A stretch of 64,000 nt of DNA, from the NCBI GenBank assembly GCA_948099385.1, contig CANUEZ040000151.1, positions 4,038,001 through 4,102,000 on the forward strand, in the 5' to 3' direction. Below, in pieces: positions 1-11,900 of this stretch; the stretch's first letter is position 1; each line of letters begins with the position of its first letter. A program made the translations under genes and the position numbers. The stretch comes from Fasciola hepatica (lineage: Eukaryota; Platyhelminthes; Trematoda; Plagiorchiida; Fasciolidae). The notes under the pieces are model-generated. The model saw only the letters and a list, made by a program, of their open reading frames with translations, was not told the DNA's origin and did no database searches.

Positions 1-1099
1 CACCAACTGGTTATGGGATACGCGATGTTTCAGCTATACTTTTCACTACTAAAATAAATATGAAGGGATTAGCGAGAAGAAACCAGGTTACAGAGTCGAT
101 TGGACTACCAATACTACAAGGTTACCAACGGTCTTATATATAGCTGTTTTTTTTTGTCTTCTCGCCGCACACATTCATAATTTGTAAATACGTTTTGTGC
201 AGTATTCTTGGAGTTCGAGCGTTTCCTTAGCACACCACACCACCTTCGTGCGATGGACTTCTGTTCTTTTCTATATTCCTCTACTTTCTTAACCAGCAAT
301 GACCCTCATCCCTTGGGCCACAACCGGAGACCGGAACACATCAGCTGAGGGCAGTACTGATGTCAGCGTCATCATACCCCTGGGCCGATTCATTGTTTGA
401 CGGCCACGTGGTTTTTACCAGCCATACGCAGGAAGTGCAGACAGCGCAAAGAAAGGTATGCGATGGCTAGACATGTGCTTCCACCTCAAACACCGCAGGC
501 AGTCATGCGATCAGTCACGTCATTTGCCCTACCAATAGCCTTTTATGAAATCCAGAAATCAAAGAATCACCTGTCGAATCGCTCGGGCTTAAAGAAAACA
601 AGTTTGAACTTATCAGTATTCCTTTGCTTCGTGATACCAGAAGAATACCTTTTTAGTAGTACTTTATTTTATTCACCTCACTCTAGTCATCAATAGCTAC
701 CACAAGTTTGAACAGAGATGATTAATGAAAGTCAATTTCTCAAATAAATAAACAAATTTTGAACCCCATGGGCGAACTACCGCGAAAGATTTTTTCATTA
801 CTTCATCATTCCAAGACTGAAGTAGGAAGGGTGAAGCATCAACACCACATGAGCCTATGTGGATGACAGAATCTATTTTATGATTTCTGGGCATCCAAAA
901 ATCTTACTGATGTTGATGTGAGTTTCCATATCCACCAATGCTGACCACACCGGTGATAGATTTCGATCCGTTATCGAAGGGCTGGTTGTCACTCTTGACT
1001 AGTTAGAACCTTATATGGTTCTCCATTCAGTGTTTCCGTATACTGGTTGCCAGTTACCCTTACCTGGGTAAGTGGTAAGTACCTTACACTCCACTCATG
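1..1099. other. Intergenic, no gene seen
   Basis: Both strands carry only short reading frames with no recognisable domain. Around 1000-1070 there is weak resemblance to the interspersed repeat described at 13785-14470 (a shared phrase around 'tatggttctcc'), too weak to call a copy. Confidence 0.5.
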
Positions 1100-1275
1100 A
1101 GCATACGCTGATCGGTTAGGGTCAAACGGTCGTCATCGTGGAATTTGAACCGCGAAGTCCCTGGTTCAATTCCTGCTACGGCCGGCCACTTTGCCATTTG
1201 GTGGCATCTGCTAGGCAGCGGCTCCTTCCACAAGTATTGTACTTTGTCGTCTAATAAATAAAGAGAGGGGAAGAT
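1100..1275 (+). mobile_element. tRNA-derived SINE-like element
   Basis: A degenerate pol III promoter is visible: an A-box-like stretch near 1108-1121 and a B box (ggttcaattcc, 1163-1173), about 45 bases apart, followed by a non-tRNA body ending in an A/T-rich tail (aataaataaagag, about 1250-1265). No acceptor stem pairs across it, so a functional tRNA is unlikely. SINEs are copied in trans by LINE machinery; which LINE cannot be told here. Limits are approximate. Confidence 0.4.
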
Positions 1276-3533
1276 TGCTTATTTATTACGTAAAGGAACT
1301 GTAGCTGGACGGGAGGCGGCCGAAAATTCGGAACTTCCTCAAATTCAGAAACCTCTTTCCGTTGTTTGTAAATCCTTCCCAAGAGAACGAATTTCGCTTT
1401 CTCTAGCCCACTTCAAAAATACCTACCTGAGTAGCTTATCATCACTCTAAGTCACAGTACAGAAACTAGTCAACCAAACTGCAATAAAATTGCTACGAAA
1501 TTATTCAGCAGTTACCACTGAGAGACAGAGACACTAATAACTGATTAATGATTGTATCATCCAGATTAATGATGGCCGGTTTGAAGTAAATCACCTTTGC
1601 TTAGCCCTAAGTCCAGGTCATCCATTTTATCTTGCATACATTTCATATTGATGTTCACAGGCTTTTCAAAACAAAGTGTATTCAAAAATAATGATGAAGC
1701 TTTTGATGATTTCCTGGTTGCTGTTTAGCTTCAATATCTTATGTGGATCAGCAAGTGACACAGTGCACGACTGAAGTGTTATATTATTCTTTACCTTCAA
1801 GGTGAAATAATCGTCTTTCATATTAGATACATCAAGAAGCGACGTCTAAGTTGTTCACCCAGTGCTCCGAAATTTCTCAAACCAAATCTCAGTGGATTTT
1901 TCGAAGGTGTACAACTATGAAATACAACAAATGTGCACCGCTGAAACACTCGCAACTGAGCTCCTAATATCTATTGTTTAGGCAAATCAAGCAGTGCACT
2001 GTCACTTTAAAATACGCTGAGGAATCATTTGGTTGTGCCCACAGACTGGCTCTCTACACCCATTGGATCGGTCGTATAATGCAGTATCAAAACGTATTTG
2101 CTCGACCATTGCAAATGTGTCGATGTAGCGAAACAACGAAGATCCAGAATACTGATTGTAACGCACCTTTTCCCGTAAGAAGAAATACAAATAGGATTTA
2201 TTTGCGCTTAGTTTCAGGCCATAAGTAAATCCTCAGGTTTATTTTTCAAACACAAAGTCTGGCTTTTTCGACTGCAGGGTTTCTCGTTACTTCCGTCTAA
2301 TAACAGCAGAAAATTTAACTGACAGTCGGCCATAGAACTGAAAGGAGCAAGGAGTATTTTTGTTCAAAGATGATTGATCATCAGGAAAACAGCATAATCT
2401 TTTTCACCGTGGTTTGTTCAGGAAATTATGAAGCGAAATCTACTCGACGAACAATTTGTCTGCTGTGCTATGGAATTCACAAACACAAAGAGATCTTACG
2501 TTCATTGCAAGCCACTAGATTTTGCAATTCTGAACCGTCCATCTCAGTAATATACTCGCTTTTTTCGGAGACTACCTCAGTATCTTTAAACTTGGAGCTT
2601 GGAATGCATACAATCAAAACAAAATTTGAGTAAAATCGTGTCAAAATCATGGACAGAAGTCGTGAGAAGTGCGTAGAGGGTGAATATTGGAGAAATTTTG
2701 CTCCAAAATGTTTGGAGATAATTTTTTAAATGACAAATAAGTTTGGTAGTCATTTTAAATTCCTTGCTGAGGCATTTCTTACTCTTGGCGCATGTGGACT
2801 TGCTAACAAGAAAGGCGTGGCAGCGCCAGCTCCCATGGTAACCGTCCACAACAGGCTGATTATATCAAATGGTAGTCGATTTTGATTGGCACGAATGCGA
2901 AGAATGAAACAAGGTTAGGAAATTGCTGTGTGACGCCAAGTTTGATTAATCCTGACTTGAAGCAGATGTACAAAGTCGTCTTATTCATGTAATTGTTTTA
3001 CTAGGTTAAAGAAGTCCTAACAGTCTATTAGTTTCATTGGCTGTACTCCCGGTTTTTACTCACAAGTAAATGCTAACTGCAGCTAGAAATGTGATCCAAA
3101 GTCTGCAGTGATAGGCTCTGTCTCTTTCATTGTAAACGAACAAGTATGTAATCAGTAGCAGGTCTGTTCGCCACTGTAGAATGAATCCTGTACCATTTGT
3201 GGACTGCTTTATTTTTGCATCTGTTTTCGCCCGCAGAAAGAAAAATGTAAAACATTTCATAGAAGAATAGGCACTTTTAACAGCTATTCAAATACCACGT
3301 ACGAGTTGTCTTTTCCCTGCTGTGTCCGCCCCTGAAGCATTTCAGTTGCCAACGTAAAATGAAACCTCTGAAGCCAATTAACAATATTTGTCCTATCCTG
3401 AAAACATTACTTTATAACTAAACCTGTACCAAGCTAACTTTCAGCTGATACGAAAAGGGGCCATAATTTTTCGTCACGAACACTGAATGGCGCACTCGAG
3501 GGTTCATTGATTCGTTGTTTGAATGAGGCCAGG
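1276..3533. other. Intergenic, upstream of the kinesin gene
   Basis: Only short unsupported reading frames on both strands. No repeat family, promoter motif or exon could be recognised before the NRF1-like site at 3534. Confidence 0.5.
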
Positions 3534-3543
3534 GCGCATGCGC
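3534..3543. promoter_or_regulatory. NRF1-like palindromic promoter motif
   Basis: The 10-base palindrome gcgcatgcgc is the core of the NRF1 (NRF-1/Ewg family) binding site found in many housekeeping promoters of animals. It lies 179 bases upstream of the kinesin start codon, in AT-rich surroundings where such a CpG-containing palindrome is rare. No TATA box was recognised between it and the gene. That it drives the kinesin is an inference from position. Confidence 0.45.
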
Positions 3544-3721
3544 TGACCGAATCATGTGATTTCCATAGGACACTACAGGATATAACAATCATAGGATAAG
3601 GTTGTAGTGGACATGCACTTATTTGAAAATGATGCAGTAAAACAGCTACCACCCACTGCTACATTCTAATAAATTCCCCTTCTTCAGCGAATTGTTATCC
3701 ATCTTCCGGAACTTATTAAGT

Positions 3722-6700
3722 ATGTGGAATAAAAAGGGTGCGAACGATGAACCAAGAACTGGTGATGACTCTGCAAGAATGCAACCAGCTGTCATCCCGT
3801 CATACGAAAACCAGCCGTTACCAAACTTTTGCACTATTGAAACAAAGCAACCAAATATTTCAGCAGAGAATCAGATTCCCCGTGTTATATCCCGCTCTGG
3901 AAAACGTCCACCAACCACATTCATTGATTCACGGGATTGGAGTTTATATTTGCGAATCTGTTGCCAGTTACATCATATCAAAGTAACTTACGAATGTACT
4001 GACCTCGAGGCAGAACAAATCCTCCAAGCCGGACGCAGAGATTATGGAAGTCGAGTAATTAGATTAGTGTGCGCCTTTAATCGGTTGTATGCGGAGTACA
4101 GCCGACTATCTAGCAGGCTGTCTAAAAATCCTAATATGACGCGAAAGAGTGTAGGTAGGTTTGATGACGTTACACCTCGACAATCACCAGAAAAAAAACG
4201 AACAGAACCAGGCAAATCAATTCAAAAGTCAATGAAGTTAGGGAATGGTACATCGAGTGCGGAAGTTCTTCACATGTCTAGTACCGTCAACCAAGCCACC
4301 GTATCTAGCGGATGTGGAGATACCGACGTACTGAATACAGACATCACACTGGAACCGACCAGTCTACAATCGATTCACCTCACTGATGATTCACAAAAAT
4401 CCAAATCAGATGAACAGTTACATCAAAAACTAAGTCTCACTGACCCGGCTACATCTCGTCCCCCATTGGTTCAGGTTGATCAGGCTGAAGAGATGACACC
4501 ATACGAATCATCTGCCAGTGCGCGAACCCTGATGAATAGCACTTCAACATCTTTACATTTCACTAATCGAGAAACACCCACCTCTAGTTGTGATCCTTCT
4601 CGTTCTTCACTGACATCCCAACAGCCACTAAACAGACCGTCAAACAGTGTTTGTTTTCGATGGTGCGGTAGGTCTTTACGAAGACCAGAGAGTCGTGCAC
4701 AGTGGAACAGGAAGCGAGAAGCATTGCGCTTGTGCAAACGATTGCAACGATCCAGTCCGCCGGATTCCGGTTGTCGATACTCTGGTAGTAGAAGTGCAGT
4801 GGAGCAACTGTCTTTCTACGATCAGATTATTCGAGCTGCAGAACTGGCCAACGTGTTAGTCTATCAGCGGGGAAGTCACTGTTATCAAGTTGACCATGTG
4901 GTTCATTGGATTCCCAGAAACACTCCGCAAAATTGGAAAGAACAAAACGAAATAGAACCAGCAAACAATTTAATGGGAGCCAAATTCAGTACAGTTCGGT
5001 TGCCCATTGCGCTCGAACTGATCTTACCAAAAATGCAGTGTCAAATCGAGAAAGTGATGAAGCACTGTGAGAACATATGCGATCCACTGGAAGTTGCGGC
5101 CGAATTACGTCAGCTGAACTACGATACAGATGCTTGTATTACGTATTTTCATCACGTACGGAATTTGCGAGAGATAATTAATGAATTTCTGCCTCAAACG
5201 AGTACAGACTCAAAAGGTGCTTTCCGTGATCGGCACTTCATCACTACCCCGTCTAATTCAGCCCTCGATAATTCAGGTATACCCGGCCTCCGATCCTGGA
5301 CCTCGTTTCCTCATCCTGAATATATGGATGTTTTGTTACATCTTCGAAATCTACTGGTCAGTCTTCGAAGGTTGCATACTGATGTGTCTAAGTGTCTTTC
5401 CCGTTTACGCTGCGGTACGATAGACTTGGTAACAAAACTACGCACAGACTTGGAGGAAAAAGTCGTTACGAAACTGTGGGCCGTAATGAGTACAGATAAA
5501 ACAGCCAGCTGTGATAGCCCATGTAATGGGAAGAGTATCGCTGGACTTGTATGTCCGTCTACTCCGGGTAAAATTGGATCGAACACAGAAGAAGTTTCCC
5601 TTGCACAACTAACGAAGCTCGTACAGGAGAATCATTCGTTGAAATTGACCTTACGTACCGAGGAGAACCGTCGAAGAGCCGTATTTAACATGATGCAAGA
5701 ATATCTAGGTAACATTCGTATCTACTGTCGATGTCGGGGAATATCTACCATTAGTTCTTGTATTGAAGCTCGACCCTTGGTTGACACTATTCTTTTACAT
5801 AACAACCCTGATGGAACAAATTCTGAGGTGTATAAATTCGATCGTGTATTTGATGCAAATGCCACTCAGGCCGAGGTTTATACGGAATTAGCACCCTCGG
5901 TGTGTTCTTTTCTGGATGGATACAATGTGTGTTTTTTGACTTATGGTGGTGAAGCCAGCGGTAAAACGTACACCTTATTGGGTGCCGAATCAGATTTGAT
6001 CGAAAAACAGGGGATTGCACAACGGGCGCTTCGTACTGTACTATCTGAACGTGAAGCACGTATGCAAGAATGGAATTACCACCTAGCTAGTGCCGTGGTT
6101 GAGATATACAATGACACTCTGATCGATTTATTGAGCTCCGAGAAGGGAATCTCAATTCGTGTGGACTCTGGTCCCGACCGTATGCTTGAAAACTTACAAA
6201 CAATAGAAATTGAACAAGAATCGGATATCGAACAACTGTTAGGACTTTGTCGTGAACGACGTCACACAGGCTGTACTGCACTGAATAATCAGTCATCTCG
6301 TTCACATCTCATTATTTTTGCCCGACTGAGTGCTCGGAGTCGTATACATGACACGTATGTTTGCAGTTTGTTAGCGTTATGCGATCTAGCTGGGTTTGAG
6401 GATATAATCAAGGCAGAAACTTTAATGGATCCGGTCTTGGCTAAAGAAGCGGGCTATATAAATCGTTCGCTCACCGCACTCAATCGAGTTTTCATGTCTC
6501 TGCGCACACAAGATCCGAGCAATGTGTCCTATCGTGATACAAAGTTAACGTTCTTACTAAAACCGTTCTTCACACAATCCGGCAAGTGTATTCTCATTGT
6601 GACTGTACGTACGGATAAGAATACCATCGCTTCCACCCAGAGCACACTTCGATTTGCACGCGATTCCCGTGGAGTCAGTCTCGGCAGAGCTAGACGCCAA

Positions 6701-6742
6701 TTCAATCTGGACAAACTGATTGATGATATGCGTTCCTCTTGA
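3722..6742 (+). CDS. C-terminal motor kinesin (kinesin-14 type), single exon
   Basis: Predicted 1006-aa microtubule motor. By family, kinesin-14 proteins are minus-end-directed ATPases of spindles and cilia. The start is the first ATG after an in-frame stop (3638-3640), with A at -3. Residues 1 to about 625 are a Ser/Thr- and Lys/Arg-rich tail with no recognised domain. A short helical, coiled-coil-like neck (about 630-662) leads into a motor at about 663-985, opening with the kinesin-14 signature GNIRIYCRCRG. Visible motifs: P-loop GGEASGKT (742-749; usual GQTGSGKT), switch I NNQSSRSH (855-862), switch II DLAGFE (888-893; usual DLAGSE) and YRDTKLTFLL near the end. The whole motor lies in one uninterrupted exon, unusual for a fluke gene. 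A pyrimidine tract ending in AG at 3687 could be a cis or trans splice acceptor in the 5' UTR, so upstream exons are not excluded. Exact subfamily is uncertain. Confidence 0.93.
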   Translation: MWNKKGANDEPRTGDDSARMQPAVIPSYENQPLPNFCTIETKQPNISAENQIPRVISRSGKRPPTTFIDSRDWSLYLRICCQLHHIKVTYECTDLEAEQILQAGRRDYGSRVIRLVCAFNRLYAEYSRLSSRLSKNPNMTRKSVGRFDDVTPRQSPEKKRTEPGKSIQKSMKLGNGTSSAEVLHMSSTVNQATVSSGCGDTDVLNTDITLEPTSLQSIHLTDDSQKSKSDEQLHQKLSLTDPATSRPPLVQVDQAEEMTPYESSASARTLMNSTSTSLHFTNRETPTSSCDPSRSSLTSQQPLNRPSNSVCFRWCGRSLRRPESRAQWNRKREALRLCKRLQRSSPPDSGCRYSGSRSAVEQLSFYDQIIRAAELANVLVYQRGSHCYQVDHVVHWIPRNTPQNWKEQNEIEPANNLMGAKFSTVRLPIALELILPKMQCQIEKVMKHCENICDPLEVAAELRQLNYDTDACITYFHHVRNLREIINEFLPQTSTDSKGAFRDRHFITTPSNSALDNSGIPGLRSWTSFPHPEYMDVLLHLRNLLVSLRRLHTDVSKCLSRLRCGTIDLVTKLRTDLEEKVVTKLWAVMSTDKTASCDSPCNGKSIAGLVCPSTPGKIGSNTEEVSLAQLTKLVQENHSLKLTLRTEENRRRAVFNMMQEYLGNIRIYCRCRGISTISSCIEARPLVDTILLHNNPDGTNSEVYKFDRVFDANATQAEVYTELAPSVCSFLDGYNVCFLTYGGEASGKTYTLLGAESDLIEKQGIAQRALRTVLSEREARMQEWNYHLASAVVEIYNDTLIDLLSSEKGISIRVDSGPDRMLENLQTIEIEQESDIEQLLGLCRERRHTGCTALNNQSSRSHLIIFARLSARSRIHDTYVCSLLALCDLAGFEDIIKAETLMDPVLAKEAGYINRSLTALNRVFMSLRTQDPSNVSYRDTKLTFLLKPFFTQSGKCILIVTVRTDKNTIASTQSTLRFARDSRGVSLGRARRQFNLDKLIDDMRSS

Positions 6743-6946
6743 GTGACGTGCTGAGGCTGCTACCCTGTTCTACTTGTGGATCAGTAATCGGACCAATGAA
6801 ATATTAATAGTTCTACTGACAGTCGCCTCACAGTGGAACGAAAGGTTTTCTAATTCATCAACTCGCATTCGGGCAGCCGAGCATTTGGAAACGACTGTGT
6901 TGTCTTTTATTATTTTCTGTTTTATCACAGACAAGACGGAGAGTGC

Positions 6947-6952
6947 AATAAA
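6947..6952 (+). terminator. Poly(A) signal of the kinesin gene
   Basis: A canonical AATAAA lies 205 bases after the kinesin stop codon and is the first good signal in the AT-rich 3' flank. The transcript would end shortly after it, before the CATA-rich repeat. Confidence 0.55.
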
Positions 6953-7007
6953 GTACATACATTCAATGTAATATGGAAACTCCAAGACACACGCGTATAT
7001 GTAAATA

Positions 7008-7100
7008 CGTACATACATACATATACATACATACACACATAAATGCTTACATACTCACATTAATAGATGCAAACATACGTGCACATACACATACATAAAG
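7008..7100. repeat. Imperfect (ACAT)n microsatellite
   Basis: About 90 bases of degenerate tetranucleotide repeat (acatacatac with interruptions), just beyond the predicted kinesin 3' end. Confidence 0.85.
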
Positions 7101-8714
7101 ATTTCACTGTGTAAAAATTACGTATGCAACAATGCTATCAGTAGCTGTGATGTTGCGATATCGGTGTATACTGACAGTGTTGAATACACCAATAAATATT
7201 AGGTTATGCTCATATATCTTTATCTCCTACTCTCCAGTATCACGGCAAAGTATGACTATCCCTATACAAAACGGGAGGCACGCTGGGATCAGTTGTTTAA
7301 ATCTGTGAATAGACGTCCCTGTTTCTAAGCGACAGTGAGTCACTTCCATCTCCCCTAGTGGTATTCACTCTGTTGGAAACTAAAAGGGGTCTTTTCTTAT
7401 CAATGGAAACGGACTGAGGTTTTGCGCGTAGTCTGGCAAAGTTGATATTCGTAAAAAAATGCTTCCCATGGAGACAAGTATTGTTCTTTTCCCCTGGACA
7501 CAGCCAACCATTAGATTCTCAACCTTGTGCTTGCACTGTCCACATTTATTGTTCGTCTGGGGCCCGACTGGAGCTGCTCGTATTCTTGCTAGGACGTGAC
7601 CGGCGGTCAACGTCAACGGGGTTCGGTTTGATTCTTCCGTTTACACCATAAACTTCAAACTACGGTGCTCCGATTCTGGCTGCTAGTTCACAGCACCATT
7701 TAATTGAAAGTGAAATAAAATATGAGCAGCAGTTATAAGTTGAATAACTATTAAATCGAAAATCATCCGGAAGAACAGCGAGCTCTAAAGCAAATATTGC
7801 GCTGACTGCAAAACCCAGCCAGGTCGCCTTCTATCTCCTACTCTCCCACAGGCGGATCTCGTGAACCCAGAACCCAGAAGCCCACTAGTTAAGGCTTCCA
7901 TACATTTACTCCATTTTAAGGACTGACAGACTCAACCTATCCATCAGTTGACACCCGGCTTGGAGAACAGTGTAATCCGAGGCGTGCGTAACACGTGTCC
8001 CAACCGCATGAACCTGTTTAGATTAGGCACCTGCTCCAGAGATTGTGCTTTGTTCTAAACATCCGATACCTGATCTTAACGCTGCTGATGCAGCTTTCCT
8101 ACTATTTTCGGGAAATGCTGCAAAGATATTGACGTTAGTAAAGTGATAGTCTCCAGGGTCCTCACTTTGCAATAACCATATTTATGACGCAGTAGGAACG
8201 ATCTCACTGATACAATATGCACTAGAAGCTTGGCAAATAAACGGAAATCATGAGGACGCCATAGGTGGCTTAGATAAATGAAATCCAAGTGAGTCTTCTG
8301 CGTAAGTAACGGCTTCTCATCCGATATCCGACCATCAGCTTAAACGCAACTACCCAAACTTGTATACTTCATCTAAGGCTTCCTCTGCTAAGATAAGATT
8401 TGATGTATGATGAATGCTGTTCTCTAGTATCATTCACAGTGTGAAAACTATGCCCGCACCCACTGAGATATTTCCGGCATTCCGGCTAATTGGTAAAATC
8501 ACTGAATTATATCACAATAAGGTAGAAATTATAGCTTCTTCGTAGTGATAATGCAGAAGGAATAGTTTTACTAACAAAGCTATTTCTAGGCCATGAGGAC
8601 TCCATTTCATTGACAGAAAGCATTCACTAAAGACAGGCATCTTATTTAACATGCTAAGGATATGGTTAATATTGGTAGTAGCTAGTAGTACGGGATTACA
8701 TGTTTGCATAACGC
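7101..8714. other. Intergenic, no gene seen
   Basis: Short reading frames only. A minus-strand frame at 7380-7616 contains a CxxC pair but no recognisable domain and no splice or codon support. Confidence 0.45.
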
Positions 8715-8965
8715 GGCTCATTATGTATTATGAATGCTCAGTTCACCGATGAAACCCACGGAATCAACGTGCAGTGGTTTATCTTTGTTAGTAACCATCA
8801 ACGGTACTCTTTCACTGAGCCCCGACGGTGACTCGAACCCGTGGTGGACGACTGTGAGTGGACAACTGGCCACCAAGCTATCGGGGCTGGATCTCAACGG
8901 TTTATTTATTGCATACACCCTTGTGACACTGGCTTCAAATGTTAGCAGGTTATTTCCCGCACAGT
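8715..8965 (-). mobile_element. tRNA-derived SINE, family 1, reverse copy
   Basis: On the minus strand an A-box region and a B box (ggttcgagtcac; plus-strand gtgactcgaacc, about 8829-8840) sit in a block that matches the copies at 17976-18345 and 35722-36085, including the shared phrase 'aaaccgttgagatccagccc'. The copy is diverged. Outer limits are approximate because the flanks decay gradually. Confidence 0.6.
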
Positions 8966-11900
8966 TATCGACTTGTATGATGGACGACTTCTATGATCGA
9001 CGTCTTCTCTGTGATATTAGTAGCAAGACCATCCACCTGATAACTAAGACTAACAAAAGTCACAAGAGAAACAGCGAGAATCGTCTCATCAGACTGACTA
9101 ATTGTTCGTGTTTGAGAAAGTCTCCAGTTGGTGGTGTATGGAAGAGGAGCACTGTAGACAAATTTCAAATGGTTATTAAAAAATACTTTGAAATTTATCT
9201 GTAATAACTTCAGGCACACTTTGATCTCCAAAGCTTCCTCCCTGGTAACGCACCAGTAACCCAAGTTAAATCGTTTGAGCACATTGATTCGATAGTTTTT
9301 CTTTTATATAGCCATTATTTAGTGACTTGAAGAAAAGGTTTTGAACGGAAAGCAAACGCATGTATATCAAACGAATATACAGTTGCATATGTGAATATCA
9401 ATTTATTTCTCACTGGTGAATCTGATTCTGTTCCCGGAGCGGATTTTTTCTCGGGGGGTTCCCATAACAATTTGAGCGCAAAAGTTTTTTTTTTACTTAA
9501 TATTAAGTCGATTATGCACTTCTTTCATTTGAACTTTGTACAAGGACGGAAAGTTTCATTTTGTATTATAGGAGGCAGTGGGATGCATTCGGTATTGAAT
9601 GAATCATACCGATTATATCAAGAACTGGGCCTCTACAGCACATGAATTATCAGAAAGTATATCACGCAGTTTAGAGTGATTGTTTGAAAAAATCACTCGA
9701 TGCTATGTAGATTTATCTGATATTAGGCTTTGTGCGCACAATCGGTTATCTTTCTCTCGGTGGACAGTGAACAAATTCATAATGGTCATCCAGTCAGTCA
9801 AGCGAAGTACAAGTACACATCCGAGGGTGGATATGCAACAGCTACATAAACACTGTGCTTGAAATAAAGTCAATAAAAACGTGTATTCGATGAAGGAATT
9901 TAGAAAAATTCCGTGTTGGTGGTGGTACTTGGGTTGGTGAGTAGTCCAACCAGATAAGGAACTACAGGGAATTTGTGGGCGTCAATAAGAGCCAATAAAT
10001 ATTTGAAGTGGGATCGAGTAGCATTCCTTGATATGCATTTTCTAAGCTCAAGGTAACGGATGTTTATACCTATATTTAGTCAGACTTTTGCATGGGCGGA
10101 CATCCACATTTCAATCCAAAAAAGATACAGTTAACACCTCATCAAACTGAGGGAATGAAAAAAGGATTACTTGACAAAAATAGCTACGAAATTTAAGATA
10201 TGTTTTCTTAACCAAAATCCTAATTGGGCAAACAAACTCCAATTTCGAACTATAATTGAATGAGTGAACAGGTCGTCAATGATTCACCAAAGTCGAGACG
10301 AACTTTTGAAAGATCTGATGATAGGTCTGGGATTTTATTCATACGATCCAGGGAATATGACTAGCGAAAGATGCAGCTAGTGTGAAACGATGCGTACAAG
10401 GGCAAAGCGTCTAATTTTCTTAAACCATGTCACGAGTGACAGTCGTGTCAAGTAAAAGGTGAACGGCCAGACTCTAGGGAATATTATCGCTACTTGATCC
10501 GTTCAAATGAGGTAAGTAGTGTTGTCGAACTTCGCCAGATTGTCTTCGTAATTGATTCCTTTTGTTTCATCTTTTCGCAGTATACGGAAACACAGGACTG
10601 AGGTAGGAAGTTCGACAGAACTTGTTATCAGTAACCTTAGTTATTCTGCTGTCCCTTGACGATTGAAATCTTGTCACCTCGGTGACCGTCATAAATCTGC
10701 CGGGGAGTTCAGAAGTCCGAAACAGTTAAATATTGAATATGGCTTATTGTCGACCGATGAAAGCAAATTTCACCAAACGTGTTTTAAATCACCGATCAGT
10801 GGATACCAATTGTACTAGGAATATCGGTTTTTCCTGAATTGTCTATCGTGCGTCTTCCTAATAGGAAAAGAACCCAAAACGAAGAGAACAAATTTGGACA
10901 ATATTATGTCGTCTAACAGTTCAACAGTGCACTCACAAGAGCAAAACTTGTGGTCTATTTCGAGTGCGTGACCTGCACTTGAAGGATATGTGAGCGCGGT
11001 ACACCAAATATCAATTTCGTTTTTGCTTCGTGGAGGAAAGTCCTACATAAAACCGGAAAATTGTGCCACTTTATTGAACAGGAGAGGGATGATATGGAGC
11101 GAAGCCATGGAGAATTTATTCCCGCGGGGAAGATTTCCTATTCATCTTTTAGATAACAGCATGTTTTTTCGCACAATTCATGCAAAACTTGAGTCGTATC
11201 AAGATATTTTGTGCAAAATTTAAACATATCCGACTTAGATAATGATGTTCACTGCATTGGGATAGAAACTATCATCTAGAAAGCAATAAGTAGACGATCA
11301 AAGAGAAAATTTGGTAATAATTCTCCATTCGTCGTTAAAAATAATCACGGAGTGAAATAAGTTGCATTCGCTTTCGACCGACCAAAATCCGAGGCTGTAA
11401 AAAAACAAACGAGGTCAAGGGTCGCGCCCGGAAAAAAATTCTAATTGCATCGAAAATTCTCATGGCCATTGGTTTACCATGAATGAATTGTAGCGAGACC
11501 TAGGAAGCTCAATAATACATTGGTTGCAAAAACAAGTTTTCGAATAACCCGTGGACCCGATGGACAAGGGCGGAAATAAATAACGATTAGCCTGGTTGAT
11601 CGAGAGTCATCAACGCAGAACCCGCCAGGCTCAAAAAAATGAAAGTACCCCCACTGTTGGACCAGAAGTACTCGTATGGAAATTTTGTTGCTGCAGAATA
11701 CTGTCATGTCATGAGTTTGTACAACTTATAGTCATCTATGATTAACCATTCGCTATAAATTGTACATTAGTGAGACCAAGAGAAATTATCATTGTTCAGT
11801 GATTAGAATTTCCTACTTACAGCTCCGATTTGAAAATTAATCGAGAATTAATTGCTATTGTTTAAGGTATTGTTTATCAGTATTTTCCCCGGTAACATTT

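Noticed and set aside
8734..9204. Plus-strand reading frame of 156 codons
   Set aside because: Its first half is the antisense of a SINE copy and the rest has no recognisable domain.
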